From: Halomonas sp.
GTDB lineage: Bacteria > Pseudomonadota > Gammaproteobacteria > Pseudomonadales > Halomonadaceae
Direction: 5' to 3'
Assembly: GCF_007692655.1 (NCBI RefSeq)
Contig: NZ_REBQ01000146.1
Coordinates: 1-33,178, forward strand
Length of the DNA: 33,178 nt
The position numbers and the translations under genes were made by a program. Below, one piece after another: positions 14,982 through 24,492 of this stretch (its first letter is position 1; every line of letters begins with the position of its first letter). The notes beneath the pieces were generated by a model. The model saw nothing but the letters and a program-made list of their open reading frames with translations. It did not search any database and was not told where the DNA came from.

Positions 14982-16745
14982 ATGCTGAACCGCTATTATC
15001 GTGATGAACTCAACTTTTTAAAGCGCCAGGGGCGGGAGTTTGCTGAGGCAAATCCCGGCCTTAGCCGCTTTTTGTCTGAGCGCAGTACCGACCCTGATGT
15101 AGAAAGGCTGTTGGAGGGGTTTGCCTTTCTCACCGGCCGTATGCGCGAGAAAGTGGAAGATGAGTTTCCAGAGCTTACTCACTCTCTCATCAGCATGCTG
15201 TGGCCTAATTATCTGCGCCCCGTGCCTAGCATGACAGTGGTGCAGTTCACGCCTAGCTGGTATTCGCTGAGCCAGCAGCAGTTGGTTAAGCGAGGCACAG
15301 AGCTTTCCAGTGAGCCTATTGAAGGCACGCCCTGCCAATTTAGGACGTGCCACGATGTCGAACTCTACCCATTGGCGCCAATGGGTGTTGATGCGCGCCA
15401 CACACGTGAGAACTCTATTGTCGAACTGGCCATGGAAGTTCGAAGTGATCAGCCTATGAACGCAATGGGCATCGAGTCGCTGCGCCTGCACCTGGGTGGC
15501 GATGGCTATACCGCGCGTACGCTCTATTTATGGATGAGTCATTACTTAGGACGGCTAGAGCTGGAAATTGATGGGCAGAAGCAGTTATTGCCCACGAATG
15601 TGCTAAAAGCCGTTGGTTTTGAGCGCGATCAAGCGTTGTTGCCTTATCCGCAAAATGTTCATCAAGGGTACCGCATTCTGCAGGAGTATCTCTGTTTTCC
15701 AGAAGCGTTCCACTTTTTTGATGTATTGGGGCTCGGCGACTATTTGCCCGCTGAGACCGCCAGCAACATCACGCTGCGCTTTGTCTTTTCGCGCACACTG
15801 CCTACCGATGCGCGGGTTCAGGAGGAGCACCTGGCACTTTACTGCACGCCGGCGATTAACCTCTTCGAGCTTGATGCTGAGCCGATTGACTTAAGCGGTG
15901 AACGCAGTGAATACCGTATTCGGCCCAATAGCCGCTCTCCTTCTCACTATGAGGTTTTTAGCGTCGACGAGGTGCAGGGGTGGTTAGAGGGTGGGCGCTC
16001 AGGTTGGCAAGATAGGCCCCGCAACTATCTGCCGTTTGAAAGCTTTCAGCATCAAATCGAGCATGACCGGGGGCGGGAGTCGCTCTATTACCGGGTTCGT
16101 GTGCGTGACAGCCTGCGTAGCGATGGCTTTGACCATGATATTGCCTTTGTGCGCGGCGATGAGCGGGAGTGTCTGGGGCGACGAGAAACCATTTCTTTGC
16201 AGTTAACGTGTAGTAATCGTGAGCTGCCTGAGCAACTGACCATTGGTGATATTTGTGTAGCGACGGAAGAGAGCCCTGCCTACGCGACCTTCCGCAACAT
16301 TACGCGGCCGACCCCGGTACTTCGCCCTGCGCTTGATGATGGGCTGCTGTGGATATTGATCTCAAACCTATCACTCAACTATCTCTCATTGCTTGAGCGC
16401 GATGCACTGTGCTCGGTATTGCGTGCCTATGATTTCCGCGCATTGGTCGACAGGCAGGCAGAGCGGGTCGCGCAGAAAAGACTGGCAGGCATTCTGGACA
16501 TTGATACCCAGTCCGTTGATCGCTTGCGTAAAGGGCTACCCGTTCGTGGTTTGCGCTCGGTGATGACACTTGATCAAGAAGCGTTCGGGGATGAAGGCAG
16601 CCTCTATTTATTTGGCAGCGTGTTGGCGCGTTTCTTTTCGCTGTACGCAAGCATCAACTCATTCCATGAGTTGCATGTCATTAATCGCCATAACCAAGAG
16701 CGCTATGAATGGACCTTACAGGTGGGGCAGCAGCCCCTGATGTAG
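14982..16745 (+). CDS. tssF: T6SS baseplate protein TssF
   Basis: TssF forms the baseplate wedge with TssG and TssK. The 587-residue protein starts MLNRYYRDELNFLKRQGREFAEANP and has DPDVERLLEGFAFLTGRMREKVEDEFPELTHSLISMLWPNYLRPVPSMTVVQF, the typical TssF/VasA N-terminal signature, and a C-terminal GSVLARFFSLYASINSFHEL. Length is as expected (about 590). Its last 37 nt overlap the tssG start, suggesting coupled translation in a fixed ratio. Confidence 0.96.
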   Translation: MLNRYYRDELNFLKRQGREFAEANPGLSRFLSERSTDPDVERLLEGFAFLTGRMREKVEDEFPELTHSLISMLWPNYLRPVPSMTVVQFTPSWYSLSQQQLVKRGTELSSEPIEGTPCQFRTCHDVELYPLAPMGVDARHTRENSIVELAMEVRSDQPMNAMGIESLRLHLGGDGYTARTLYLWMSHYLGRLELEIDGQKQLLPTNVLKAVGFERDQALLPYPQNVHQGYRILQEYLCFPEAFHFFDVLGLGDYLPAETASNITLRFVFSRTLPTDARVQEEHLALYCTPAINLFELDAEPIDLSGERSEYRIRPNSRSPSHYEVFSVDEVQGWLEGGRSGWQDRPRNYLPFESFQHQIEHDRGRESLYYRVRVRDSLRSDGFDHDIAFVRGDERECLGRRETISLQLTCSNRELPEQLTIGDICVATEESPAYATFRNITRPTPVLRPALDDGLLWILISNLSLNYLSLLERDALCSVLRAYDFRALVDRQAERVAQKRLAGILDIDTQSVDRLRKGLPVRGLRSVMTLDQEAFGDEGSLYLFGSVLARFFSLYASINSFHELHVINRHNQERYEWTLQVGQQPLM

Positions 16746-17731
16746 CGCTCGCGCCTGTTATTAAGGGCGCGCGCCGTTACGACTTTTATCAACTGGTAGA
16801 GCTTCTGCACCGTCATCATGGTGATGACTTAGAGCAGCGGCATGGCGGTAGCGTGCCCGCGTTTCAGCGTGTGCGTTATAGGTCGTCGGCTTCATTAGGG
16901 TTTCCTGGTAGCGATGTACTTGCGCTAAGTGAGACCCAGAAAGGCCAGTACGAGATGGAAGTCAGCTTCCTTGGTCTTCAGGGCTCGCAGTCACCGCTGC
17001 CGGGTTACTACTTGGAGGCCTTAGCGCATAGCGCTGCTCATAAAGAAGGTGCCGCTGGCGATTTTCTGGACTTTTTTAATCACCGGCTGCTGACGCTCGT
17101 TCACCGTAGTTGGCGTAAATATCGTCACTACGTGCGCTACCAAGATAATGCCAAAGACGGTTTTTCCGCCGCTATCTTCGCTCTGGTCGGTTTGGCTGAC
17201 AGTGACCTGCGCGGAGAAACGCCGATCAACTGGAGCAAGATGCTCGCGTATGCCGGGCTGTTGGCAGGGCGTTCGCGCTCACCTGATGTTGTCAGCGGTA
17301 TTGTCGGGCACTGCTTTGATTTAGCCCAGGTAGAAATAGAAGAGTGGGTGCAGCGTTGGGTAGACATTCCTCTTGATCAGCGAAGTCGCATGGGACTCTC
17401 GGGAATGACATTAGGCGAGGACATGGTCGCGGGAGAGCAGGTTGCTGATGTAAATGGCAAGTTTGCTCTCTGTATACGTGGCTTGAGCCTAGCGCGCTTT
17501 AGAGATTTTCTACCCGACGGTGAAGAGCATAACCCCCTTAAAACGCTGGTGAACTTTGTACTGCGTGAGCCTTTGGCTTACGACCTTGAGCTTGAATTGC
17601 TAGAGAGCGAGGTAAAACCCATGCGCTTGGGGGACACCCGTTCGTGCCAGCTTGGCTGGACCACTTTTGTCGATCCAGAGAGTGACGATCGCACTACGCG
17701 TCGTCGCGTTCGCATTCAGATGACGAGTTAA
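16709..17731 (+). CDS. tssG: T6SS baseplate protein TssG
   Basis: Wedge partner of TssF. The 340-residue protein shows YDFYQLVELLHR, FQRVRYRSSASLGFPGSDV, GLQGSQSPLPGYYLE and FLDFFNHRLLTLVHRSWRKYRHY, all characteristic of the TssG/VasB family, with the normal length. ATG 16709 lies inside tssF and overlaps it by 37 nt. AAGAG at 16695-16699 is the likely ribosome binding site. It is separated by 4 nt from tagH. Confidence 0.96.
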   Translation: MDLTGGAAAPDVALAPVIKGARRYDFYQLVELLHRHHGDDLEQRHGGSVPAFQRVRYRSSASLGFPGSDVLALSETQKGQYEMEVSFLGLQGSQSPLPGYYLEALAHSAAHKEGAAGDFLDFFNHRLLTLVHRSWRKYRHYVRYQDNAKDGFSAAIFALVGLADSDLRGETPINWSKMLAYAGLLAGRSRSPDVVSGIVGHCFDLAQVEIEEWVQRWVDIPLDQRSRMGLSGMTLGEDMVAGEQVADVNGKFALCIRGLSLARFRDFLPDGEEHNPLKTLVNFVLREPLAYDLELELLESEVKPMRLGDTRSCQLGWTTFVDPESDDRTTRRRVRIQMTS

Positions 17732-17735
17732 CCCC

Positions 17736-19127
17736 ATGCATCCCAATCACCTTGATGCCATTACGTTGGTGGTAACCAACAGCGAGCAGCTTGAAGGGCG
17801 TTCGACCAGCAGCTTCGTCTTTAATAACGGCGGTGGAACGCTTGGTAGCAGTCCACATGATGACTGGCTGCTGCAAGACCATGGCGGACGCATCAGGCCG
17901 AGCCATGCAGAAATTACCAAAATTGATGGCAAGTTCTGCTTGGTCGACCTAAGCGGCCATACCTTTATTAACCGCACCACGCTACCGATAGGGCGCAACC
18001 GCAAGGTGGCGTTACGCGACGGCGATGAGCTGTTAATTGGTGAGTATCGTTTGAAAGCGCATCTGGGGGACCGGCACTCATGGCAGCCCGGTGTTCATTC
18101 GCTTGCCACGCTGATTGACGAAGACCATGACGAGGTCACCACCCATGGTGATGCCTGGCCAATGGAGCGCGGTAACACCTTCCGTTATGACGCAGAAAAA
18201 GGCGACCCGATGGAGGCGCTCGGCGGGGCACTGCCGGGATCTATTCAGCATGACCCGATGGTGGCATTAGACCGCGAGGATGACTCTGACAACGCCATGG
18301 AGCCGCTGGAGTCGATGACACTTTCAAACCGCAATCACGCATTTCAAGAGCATCGGGGGCAGTGGCAGCAAAAAGAGCGCCATGACGAAGTGCTAAGCCT
18401 CCCTGATATCAGAACACCTAATGGCACAACAACGCAGAGGAGCAGTGGCATGGATGAGCGGCAGATTAACGATTTGGAACGCTCAGTTGGGGAGCAACTG
18501 GAAGACCGCTGGCAAAAGCCGACGACACAATCGCTTGGCCATGTTGGCGCAGATCCTTTGTTAAGGGGGTTGGGTCTGGATTTACCCTTCCGAGACAGCG
18601 AGGAGCAGCAGGCATTCCTGGAGGAAGCGGGTCAAACCCTGCGCTCCACTATTGATGGCTTACGCCTTTTGCAGCTGGCTCAAAACGATAGTAAATACCC
18701 GCTGCGGGATAGACGCTTACAGCCTATTGAAGATAACCCACTGCGACTTGGCCAGTCTTATGAAGAGACGGCTGAAACGATGTTTTCTGCCCAGCGTAGC
18801 CCGGTGCACCTGTCGGCACCCGAAGCAGTAGCAGAGTGTTTGCGCCACCAGGGCCAGCATCAGGCCGCCGTAGAAGAAGCCATTGGCCACGCATTGGGGG
18901 CGATTCTCGATGCGTTCTCACCAGAAGCGTTGCTTAAGCGTTTTCATGCGTACCGCGGGGCAGGCAACCGTATTGAAGACGAAGGTGGATGGGCCTGGGA
19001 GATGTATCACTACTACTACCGCGAGCTTAACTCTGGTCGCCAGCAAGGTTTTCAAAAACTGTTTTGGGAAGTCTTTGAGCAAGCCTACGACCAATCGGTG
19101 CGTCGTCAGCAGCGGGAGGAGGCATGA
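17736..19127 (+). CDS. tagH: T6SS FHA-domain protein TagH (Fha, VCA0112-like)
   Basis: Accessory T6SS protein with an N-terminal FHA domain (about 10-110), an acidic, Met/Gln-rich low-complexity middle (about 120-250) and a C-terminal T6SS-specific domain (about 320-455) ending in the WAWEMYHYYYRELNSGR region. In other systems Fha reads phosphothreonine from kinase PpkA. Here key FHA positions differ: the Gly-Arg pair is G37-S38, the SxxH motif is R54-P-S-H57, and the NG of NGT is G74-H75. No ppkA or pppA is present in the window. So the FHA may be a plain scaffold (inference). The ribosome binding site is weak. It overlaps tssJ by 4 nt. Confidence 0.92.
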   Translation: MHPNHLDAITLVVTNSEQLEGRSTSSFVFNNGGGTLGSSPHDDWLLQDHGGRIRPSHAEITKIDGKFCLVDLSGHTFINRTTLPIGRNRKVALRDGDELLIGEYRLKAHLGDRHSWQPGVHSLATLIDEDHDEVTTHGDAWPMERGNTFRYDAEKGDPMEALGGALPGSIQHDPMVALDREDDSDNAMEPLESMTLSNRNHAFQEHRGQWQQKERHDEVLSLPDIRTPNGTTTQRSSGMDERQINDLERSVGEQLEDRWQKPTTQSLGHVGADPLLRGLGLDLPFRDSEEQQAFLEEAGQTLRSTIDGLRLLQLAQNDSKYPLRDRRLQPIEDNPLRLGQSYEETAETMFSAQRSPVHLSAPEAVAECLRHQGQHQAAVEEAIGHALGAILDAFSPEALLKRFHAYRGAGNRIEDEGGWAWEMYHYYYRELNSGRQQGFQKLFWEVFEQAYDQSVRRQQREEA

Positions 19128-19678
19128 GCGTGCAAGGCATGAACATGCAGAACATGGCGCGGCTTGCCTGGTTGCTTTGCATCATTTTGCTACTCGCAGG
19201 CTGTGCTTCAACCCGTGAAGCCACGGGCAAAGCGTGGCAAGTCATGCGTGACCCATCCATTCCGGTCGGCTATCCCGAAGACCGGCCTACGCTGGTGGAT
19301 CTCAGCATGATTGCTGAGCCCAACGTTAATCCTAATGTGGATGGCGAAGGCACGCCGCTGCGTTTCCAAGTGCTGCAATTAAAAGATGACTCCATGCTGA
19401 TGGCGGCTGACTTAGATCAGTTGAACCATGATCTTGAGGCGGCGCTAGGAACCAACTACCTGACCCATGATGACTTCACATTACTGCCTGGGCAGTGGAA
19501 GTTTTATGAGCCTTTTGAAGTCGATGAAGAAACCCGCTACATCGGCCTGATTGCTTTCTACGCAAACCCCAACGAAGCCGAGTGGAAAAAAGTCGTCAAG
19601 GTGAGGACTCGTGGAGAGCACTACCACCTACTGGTTCACCTCCGTGATAGAGAAGTCGAACTAAGGAAGGAGGAGTAA
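19124..19678 (+). CDS. tssJ: T6SS outer-membrane lipoprotein TssJ
   Basis: TssJ anchors the TssJLM membrane complex to the outer membrane. It has a lipoprotein signal peptide with lipobox LAGC and lipidated C27 (MARLAWLLCIILLLAGCAS), followed by a beta-sandwich-type domain with LRFQVLQLKDDSMLMAADLDQL and RYIGLIAFYANP. It is 184 residues long. ATG 19124 overlaps the tagH stop and is preceded by a strong GGGAGGAGG. The other in-frame Mets (6, 8 and 11) are less well placed. The stop overlaps the tssK ATG by 1 nt. Confidence 0.95.
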   Translation: MSVQGMNMQNMARLAWLLCIILLLAGCASTREATGKAWQVMRDPSIPVGYPEDRPTLVDLSMIAEPNVNPNVDGEGTPLRFQVLQLKDDSMLMAADLDQLNHDLEAALGTNYLTHDDFTLLPGQWKFYEPFEVDEETRYIGLIAFYANPNEAEWKKVVKVRTRGEHYHLLVHLRDREVELRKEE

Positions 19679-21012
19679 TGGCCAGCCGCAACCGAGTGGT
19701 ATGGAGCGAAGGGCTATTTATTAAGCCCCAGCACTTCCAGCAGCAACAGCGCAGTCTAGAAGGGCTGATAGATGCGCGGCTAAAAGGTATTAGCCACTAT
19801 TTATACGGTTTCCACACGCTGGAATTGAATAGCGAGTTTCTCAGCTTTGGGCGTATTGCCATTAGCCGTGCCAGCGGCGTCATGCCTGATGGCGTGGCCT
19901 TCCAGCTACCGGCAGACGATGTAGAACCTAGCCCGCTGGAAATCAGCGACGCCAGTATTACTAATCAGGTTGTCTACCTTGGTTTGCCATTAGCCACTGA
20001 CGGCGTGGGTGAAGTGCGCTGGCCTGGGGATGATTTGCCTGCGCGCTATCGGCTCTCTTCTCGCAGCGTTCGTGACTTGCACTCTCGTGATGGCGCTACA
20101 GCCGAACTTGAAGTCGCACGGGTTTCGCCCCGTTTGCTGCTGCAAAGCGATGACCGTAGCGGCTACGCCTGTTTGGCAGTGGCGAAAATTATTGAGCGCC
20201 GTCCGGATGGCAGCTTAGTGCTCGATGAGCAGTTTCTTCCAACGCTGCTCAATGTCCAGGCGGCGCCTGGGTTACAGCGTTTTGTGGGCGAAATGGCCGG
20301 GCTAATGCGTGAACGGGCGCGCAATATTGCCCAGCGTATGTCGACACCGCATCAAGCAGGTGTGGCCGACGTCGCCGACTTTATGTTGCTGCAGCTACTT
20401 AACCGCGCGCAGCCGCGTTTTCAGCACCTTGCCCGGCTAGGCCAGCTCCACCCTGAGCGGCTTTACGACACCATGCACGAAGTCGCCTGTGAGCTGGTGA
20501 CCTTCACCGATGAATCGCGGCTACCGCCCGAGTGCCCGGCCTATGACCATGATCATCCTGAAGGCGCTTTCCGGCCCTTGATGAAAATGCTGCGTCAGGC
20601 GCTTTCAACCGTGTTGGAGCCACGTGCTGTCGCGATTCAGCTGCAGGCGCGCCGCTTCGGCCTGCTCGTTGCACCGCTGTCAGACGTCAGCCTTATCGAG
20701 TCGGCGGAGTTCATTCTGGCGGTGCGGGCGGATATGCCTAACGAACGTCTGCGCAAGCTGTTCTTGCAGCAAACCAAAGTGGCCAGCGTTGAACGAATCC
20801 GCGACCTCATCAGCCTGCAACTGCCCGGTGTGCCGCTTGAACCCTTGCCGGTGGCGCCCCGGGAGTTGCCTTATCACGCAGGCTATACCTACTTCCAGTT
20901 GGACCGCCAGAGTGAAGCATGGGGAATGCTTAATGGCGCCAGCGGGTTTGCCTTCCACGTCGCCGGTGAATTTCCAGGGCTGGAAATGCAGTTCTGGGCC
21001 ATCAGGAGTTAA
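19678..21012 (+). CDS. tssK: T6SS baseplate protein TssK
   Basis: Trimeric baseplate protein linking the baseplate to TssL and TssM. The 444-residue protein begins MASRNRVVWSEGLFIKPQHFQQQQR, the family hallmark, and has ISRASGVMPDGVAFQLP and the C-terminal PGVPLEPLPVAPRELPYHAGYTYFQL with a final segment like GFAFHVAGEFPGLEMQFWAI. The TAATG junction with tssJ and the GGAAGGAGGAG box just upstream support ATG 19678. It is followed 3 nt later by tssL. Confidence 0.97.
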   Translation: MASRNRVVWSEGLFIKPQHFQQQQRSLEGLIDARLKGISHYLYGFHTLELNSEFLSFGRIAISRASGVMPDGVAFQLPADDVEPSPLEISDASITNQVVYLGLPLATDGVGEVRWPGDDLPARYRLSSRSVRDLHSRDGATAELEVARVSPRLLLQSDDRSGYACLAVAKIIERRPDGSLVLDEQFLPTLLNVQAAPGLQRFVGEMAGLMRERARNIAQRMSTPHQAGVADVADFMLLQLLNRAQPRFQHLARLGQLHPERLYDTMHEVACELVTFTDESRLPPECPAYDHDHPEGAFRPLMKMLRQALSTVLEPRAVAIQLQARRFGLLVAPLSDVSLIESAEFILAVRADMPNERLRKLFLQQTKVASVERIRDLISLQLPGVPLEPLPVAPRELPYHAGYTYFQLDRQSEAWGMLNGASGFAFHVAGEFPGLEMQFWAIRS

Positions 21013-21015
21013 GCC

Positions 21016-21858
21016 ATGCAACATCTCTCTACAGGTGATCAGCCCCTTGCCCGCCCGCGTGCTGAGCGCGACAAAGTGCGCCATGAGGACCTCATTAATG
21101 AGCGTGGCTTGGAGCACCTGATACATAGCCACGCTGAGCAGCTCGATGCTGACGAAGACTACTGGTTTCGACTGCGTGGTCACAACCTAAACCCGTTGGT
21201 GGATGCCGCCAGCAGCCTATTAGGCATGGTAGTGCGCGTTCGCCAGCTCGACAGTGCGGGCGATGTTGAACGCCTTTATCGCCAAGTGGTGGATGAGATT
21301 GCCGCCATTGAAATTGAGCTGACAGAGCAAGGCTATGACCGGGCGACCCTACTCGCGTACCGCTACGTCCTCTGTTCCTTTATTGATGAAGCCGTTATGG
21401 GCATGCCCTGGGGGCGGCAGAGCAAGTGGGCAGAACACTCGCTGTTAACGCGCTTTCACAATGAAACCTGGGGTGGCGAGAAAGTGTTCTCAATTCTTTC
21501 GCGCTTACAGCAAGAGCCCCAGCGCTACCGCGACATGCTGGCGTTTATCTATTTGTGCCTGTGCCTCGGCTTTGAAGGTCGCTACCGAGTGATGTCCCAC
21601 GGGCGTGATGAGTACGAGCAAATTGTGCGCGCCCTGGGCGATCAATTAGCCACGCTTGACCAGCCGCCCGAAGAGGCGCTGACCCAGCCACTGCGCAATG
21701 TAGTGAATGGTCAGCAGGGCATGCGCACAGGGTTTCCGGTATGGGGCATCTTTGCTCTGTTTGGTATTGCCATGGTGGCAGTGTATCTGGGCCTGTCATG
21801 GTCACTTGACCAGCAAGCCGAACAGATTACCTCGTTACTCAATCAAATTTACCGATAG
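21016..21858 (+). CDS. tssL: T6SS inner-membrane protein TssL (DotU family)
   Basis: TssL forms the inner-membrane complex with TssM. It has a cytoplasmic DotU domain (NPLVDAASSLLGMVVRVRQL, YVLCSFIDEAVMGMPWG, HNETWGGEKVFSILSRL, FIYLCLCLGFEGRYRV) followed by one C-terminal transmembrane helix at about 240-262 and a short periplasmic tail. There is no OmpA-like peptidoglycan-binding domain, so wall anchoring would need another protein. It is 280 residues long. AGGAG is upstream of ATG 21016. Confidence 0.96.
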   Translation: MQHLSTGDQPLARPRAERDKVRHEDLINERGLEHLIHSHAEQLDADEDYWFRLRGHNLNPLVDAASSLLGMVVRVRQLDSAGDVERLYRQVVDEIAAIEIELTEQGYDRATLLAYRYVLCSFIDEAVMGMPWGRQSKWAEHSLLTRFHNETWGGEKVFSILSRLQQEPQRYRDMLAFIYLCLCLGFEGRYRVMSHGRDEYEQIVRALGDQLATLDQPPEEALTQPLRNVVNGQQGMRTGFPVWGIFALFGIAMVAVYLGLSWSLDQQAEQITSLLNQIYR

Positions 21859-21866
21859 GAGATACC

Positions 21867-24488
21867 ATGCTCAGGGTAGAGCTACCGGCGCTTATTAGCC
21901 GTTTAAATGTGATCGCTCGCCAAGGACTCGAACAGGCCGCTGTGCTGTGCGCGCAGCAGCAGGCACCCGAGGTCACCGTCGCTCATTTGCTTCAGGCGCT
22001 GCTGGACCAGCCGCTGTGCGATGTACGCTGTTTATGCGAAACATTTGATATTGACGCGGCCGAGCTACGTGCTCAACTCGCCGAAGATATGCGCCCTCCG
22101 CGTGATCTTGACGTTTCCACCCCAAGCTTCTCACCGCTACTGGTGGAGTTACTTCAAGATGCTTGGCTGTTGGCCACTACCGAATACCAGCACAGCGCAC
22201 TTCGCAGTGGCGCTATCTTTACCGCCTTGCTGCATAACCCAGAGCGCTATTTGGGGCCAGGCTCGGTTCGGTTGCTGGCAGACATCAATCGTGAAAGTTT
22301 ACGTCGCCACTTCGAACGCTTGACTGCCGATTCAGCCGAAGCGCCTCAAGACACAGGGGCTCCCGGCCAGCGCCCGGCGTCCCCCAGCGGCGATGCCGAT
22401 AGCGCACTAGCACGCTTTGCGACGTCGTTGACCGAGCAAGCCCGCCGGGGGGAGCTTGATCCGGTATTGGGGCGTGACCCGGAAATCGACCAGATGCTCG
22501 ATATCCTAGGGCGTCGGCGTAAAAACAACCCCATTGTGATTGGTGATGCTGGGGTGGGTAAAAGTGCGGTGGTGGAAGGCTTGGCCGCTAGAATTGTGGC
22601 AGGCCAAGTGCCTGCCGCCTTGGCAGATGTTGAGCTGCTCACCCTCGATTTAGGCGCGCTCCAAGCCGGTGCCGCAGTGAAAGGCGAATTTGAGAAGCGT
22701 CTGAAAGCTGTTATCGACGAAGTTAAAAACTCCCCACGACCTACGCTGCTGTTTATTGACGAAGCGCACACCTTAATTGGTGCCGGAAACCAAGAGGGTG
22801 GTGGTGACGCGGCCAACCTGCTGAAACCCGCCTTGGCGCGTGGTGAACTACGCACTATCGCCGCGACCACCTGGCGTGAGTACAAGAAGTATTTTGAAAA
22901 AGACCCGGCGCTTTCGCGTCGTTTCCAGCCTATTGCATTGGCTGAGCCCAGCGTTGATCAGGCGCTGGTCATTCTACGTGGCCTGCGCGATGTGTATGAG
23001 CGTGCCCACGGTGTTTTGATTGGCGATAGCGGTTTGCGTGCTGCCGCCGCGTTGTCTGCCCGTTACTTAGCCGGTCGGCAGTTACCCGATAAAGCCATTG
23101 ATGTCCTGGACACTGCCTGTACTCGGTTAGCGCAAGCCTTGGATACTCCGCCGCGTAAGCTTAGCCATCTGCAAAGTGAGCATACCGCCGCGCTCCGTGA
23201 ACGTGACCAAGTGGAGCGGGAACGACTGCTGGGACGCGAACCCGACAGCGAGCTCCACCAGGAGCTAACCGAGCGTTTAGTCAAACTGGAAGATGAGTTG
23301 GCCAGTTTGGAAGCGGCTTGGAAAGTTCAGCGCGAGTGCGTGGACGACATTGTGGCGATGCATCGTCAGTTATTAGGGGCGAAAGAGGGCGAAGATGCAG
23401 AACCGCTGCCCGAAGGAATACATCAACAACTCGCCGAGCGCGAGCGACAGCTGGCGGAGCTCCAACAAACCTTTGCGCTGGTGAACCCCAGTGTAGAGGA
23501 AGCGCAAATTGCCCAGGTGATTGGCGATTGGACGGGCGTGCCGGTTGAGCGTATGACCAGCGATGAGTTAACACGCCTCACCGAGCTACCCACGCATTTA
23601 GGCACGTTGATCCAAGGCCAAAGTTGTGCGATTGAGCGTATTCATCGCCATTTGCTAACGGCGCGTGCGGACCTTCGCCGCCCAGGTCGCCCGCTGGGTG
23701 CATTCTTATTGGTCGGCCCCAGTGGGGTCGGCAAAACCGAAACCGTGGTGCAAATTGCTGACCAGCTGTATGGCGGTCGCCAATTTCTTACCACCATCAA
23801 TATGTCCGAATACCAGGAAAAGCATACCGTTTCGCGCTTGATTGGCTCGCCGCCGGGCTATGTCGGATTTGGCGAAGGCGGGCTATTAACCGAAGCGATC
23901 CGTCAGCGCCCCTACTCGGTGGTGCTGCTGGACGAAGTCGAAAAAGCCCACCCGGATGTGCTGAACCTGTTCTACCAAGCGTTCGATAAGGGTGAGCTGG
24001 CAGATGGCGAAGGGCGCGTGATCGATTGTAAAAACGTGCTGTTCTTCCTGACCTCCAACCTTGGCTATGAAGCGATTGTCAGCTATGGCGATGATGCTGC
24101 AGCCTTGGATGCGGCGCTCTATCCGGTCCTGGCTGAATTCTTCAAGCCTGCCCTGTTAGCGCGTATGGAAGTGGTGCCTTATTTGCCACTCGACAGTGAC
24201 ACTCTGCGCGAGATTGTGAAGGCCAAGCTGGAGACCTTAGCGACCCGTATACGTGAGCGCCATCGCCAGGCCGAGGTAGTACTTGATGACAGCCTGGCAG
24301 AAGCCATTTGCATCCGCGCAACGCGGAGCGAAAACGGTGCGCGGATGCTGGAGTCCGTGATCGATGGCGAACTGCTGCCGCCGCTTTCCCGTGCGTTGCT
24401 TGAGCGCATGGCGCGACGCGAACAGGTCACGCGGGTAGCGTTAGGTGTCGATGCCGAGCAGGGCACCTTTACTGCGGAGGTCGCGTAA
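21867..24488 (+). CDS. tssH: T6SS AAA+ unfoldase TssH (ClpV)
   Basis: Hexameric AAA+ ATPase that disassembles contracted TssBC sheaths for reuse. The N-terminal Clp repeat domain (about 1-160) binds the TssC helix. Nucleotide-binding domain 1 has Walker A GDAGVGKS (226-233) and Walker B with D298-E299. A coiled middle domain follows. Domain 2 has Walker A GPSGVGKT (617-624), Walker B with D689-E690 and the pore loop [13 protein letters not shown]. At 873 residues it has the usual ClpV length. ATG 21867 lies 8 nt after tssL and follows AGGAG. It is 4 nt from vasH. Confidence 0.97.
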   Translation: MLRVELPALISRLNVIARQGLEQAAVLCAQQQAPEVTVAHLLQALLDQPLCDVRCLCETFDIDAAELRAQLAEDMRPPRDLDVSTPSFSPLLVELLQDAWLLATTEYQHSALRSGAIFTALLHNPERYLGPGSVRLLADINRESLRRHFERLTADSAEAPQDTGAPGQRPASPSGDADSALARFATSLTEQARRGELDPVLGRDPEIDQMLDILGRRRKNNPIVIGDAGVGKSAVVEGLAARIVAGQVPAALADVELLTLDLGALQAGAAVKGEFEKRLKAVIDEVKNSPRPTLLFIDEAHTLIGAGNQEGGGDAANLLKPALARGELRTIAATTWREYKKYFEKDPALSRRFQPIALAEPSVDQALVILRGLRDVYERAHGVLIGDSGLRAAAALSARYLAGRQLPDKAIDVLDTACTRLAQALDTPPRKLSHLQSEHTAALRERDQVERERLLGREPDSELHQELTERLVKLEDELASLEAAWKVQRECVDDIVAMHRQLLGAKEGEDAEPLPEGIHQQLAERERQLAELQQTFALVNPSVEEAQIAQVIGDWTGVPVERMTSDELTRLTELPTHLGTLIQGQSCAIERIHRHLLTARADLRRPGRPLGAFLLVGPSGVGKTETVVQIADQLYGGRQFLTTINMSEYQEKHTVSRLIGSPPGYVGFGEGGLLTEAIRQRPYSVVLLDEVEKAHPDVLNLFYQAFDKGELADGEGRVIDCKNVLFFLTSNLGYEAIVSYGDDAAALDAALYPVLAEFFKPALLARMEVVPYLPLDSDTLREIVKAKLETLATRIRERHRQAEVVLDDSLAEAICIRATRSENGARMLESVIDGELLPPLSRALLERMARREQVTRVALGVDAEQGTFTAEVA

Positions 24489-24492
24489 CATC

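Noticed and set aside
20680..21183. 167-codon frame on the - strand
   Set aside because: Antisense across the tssK-tssL junction, both of which are clear family members.
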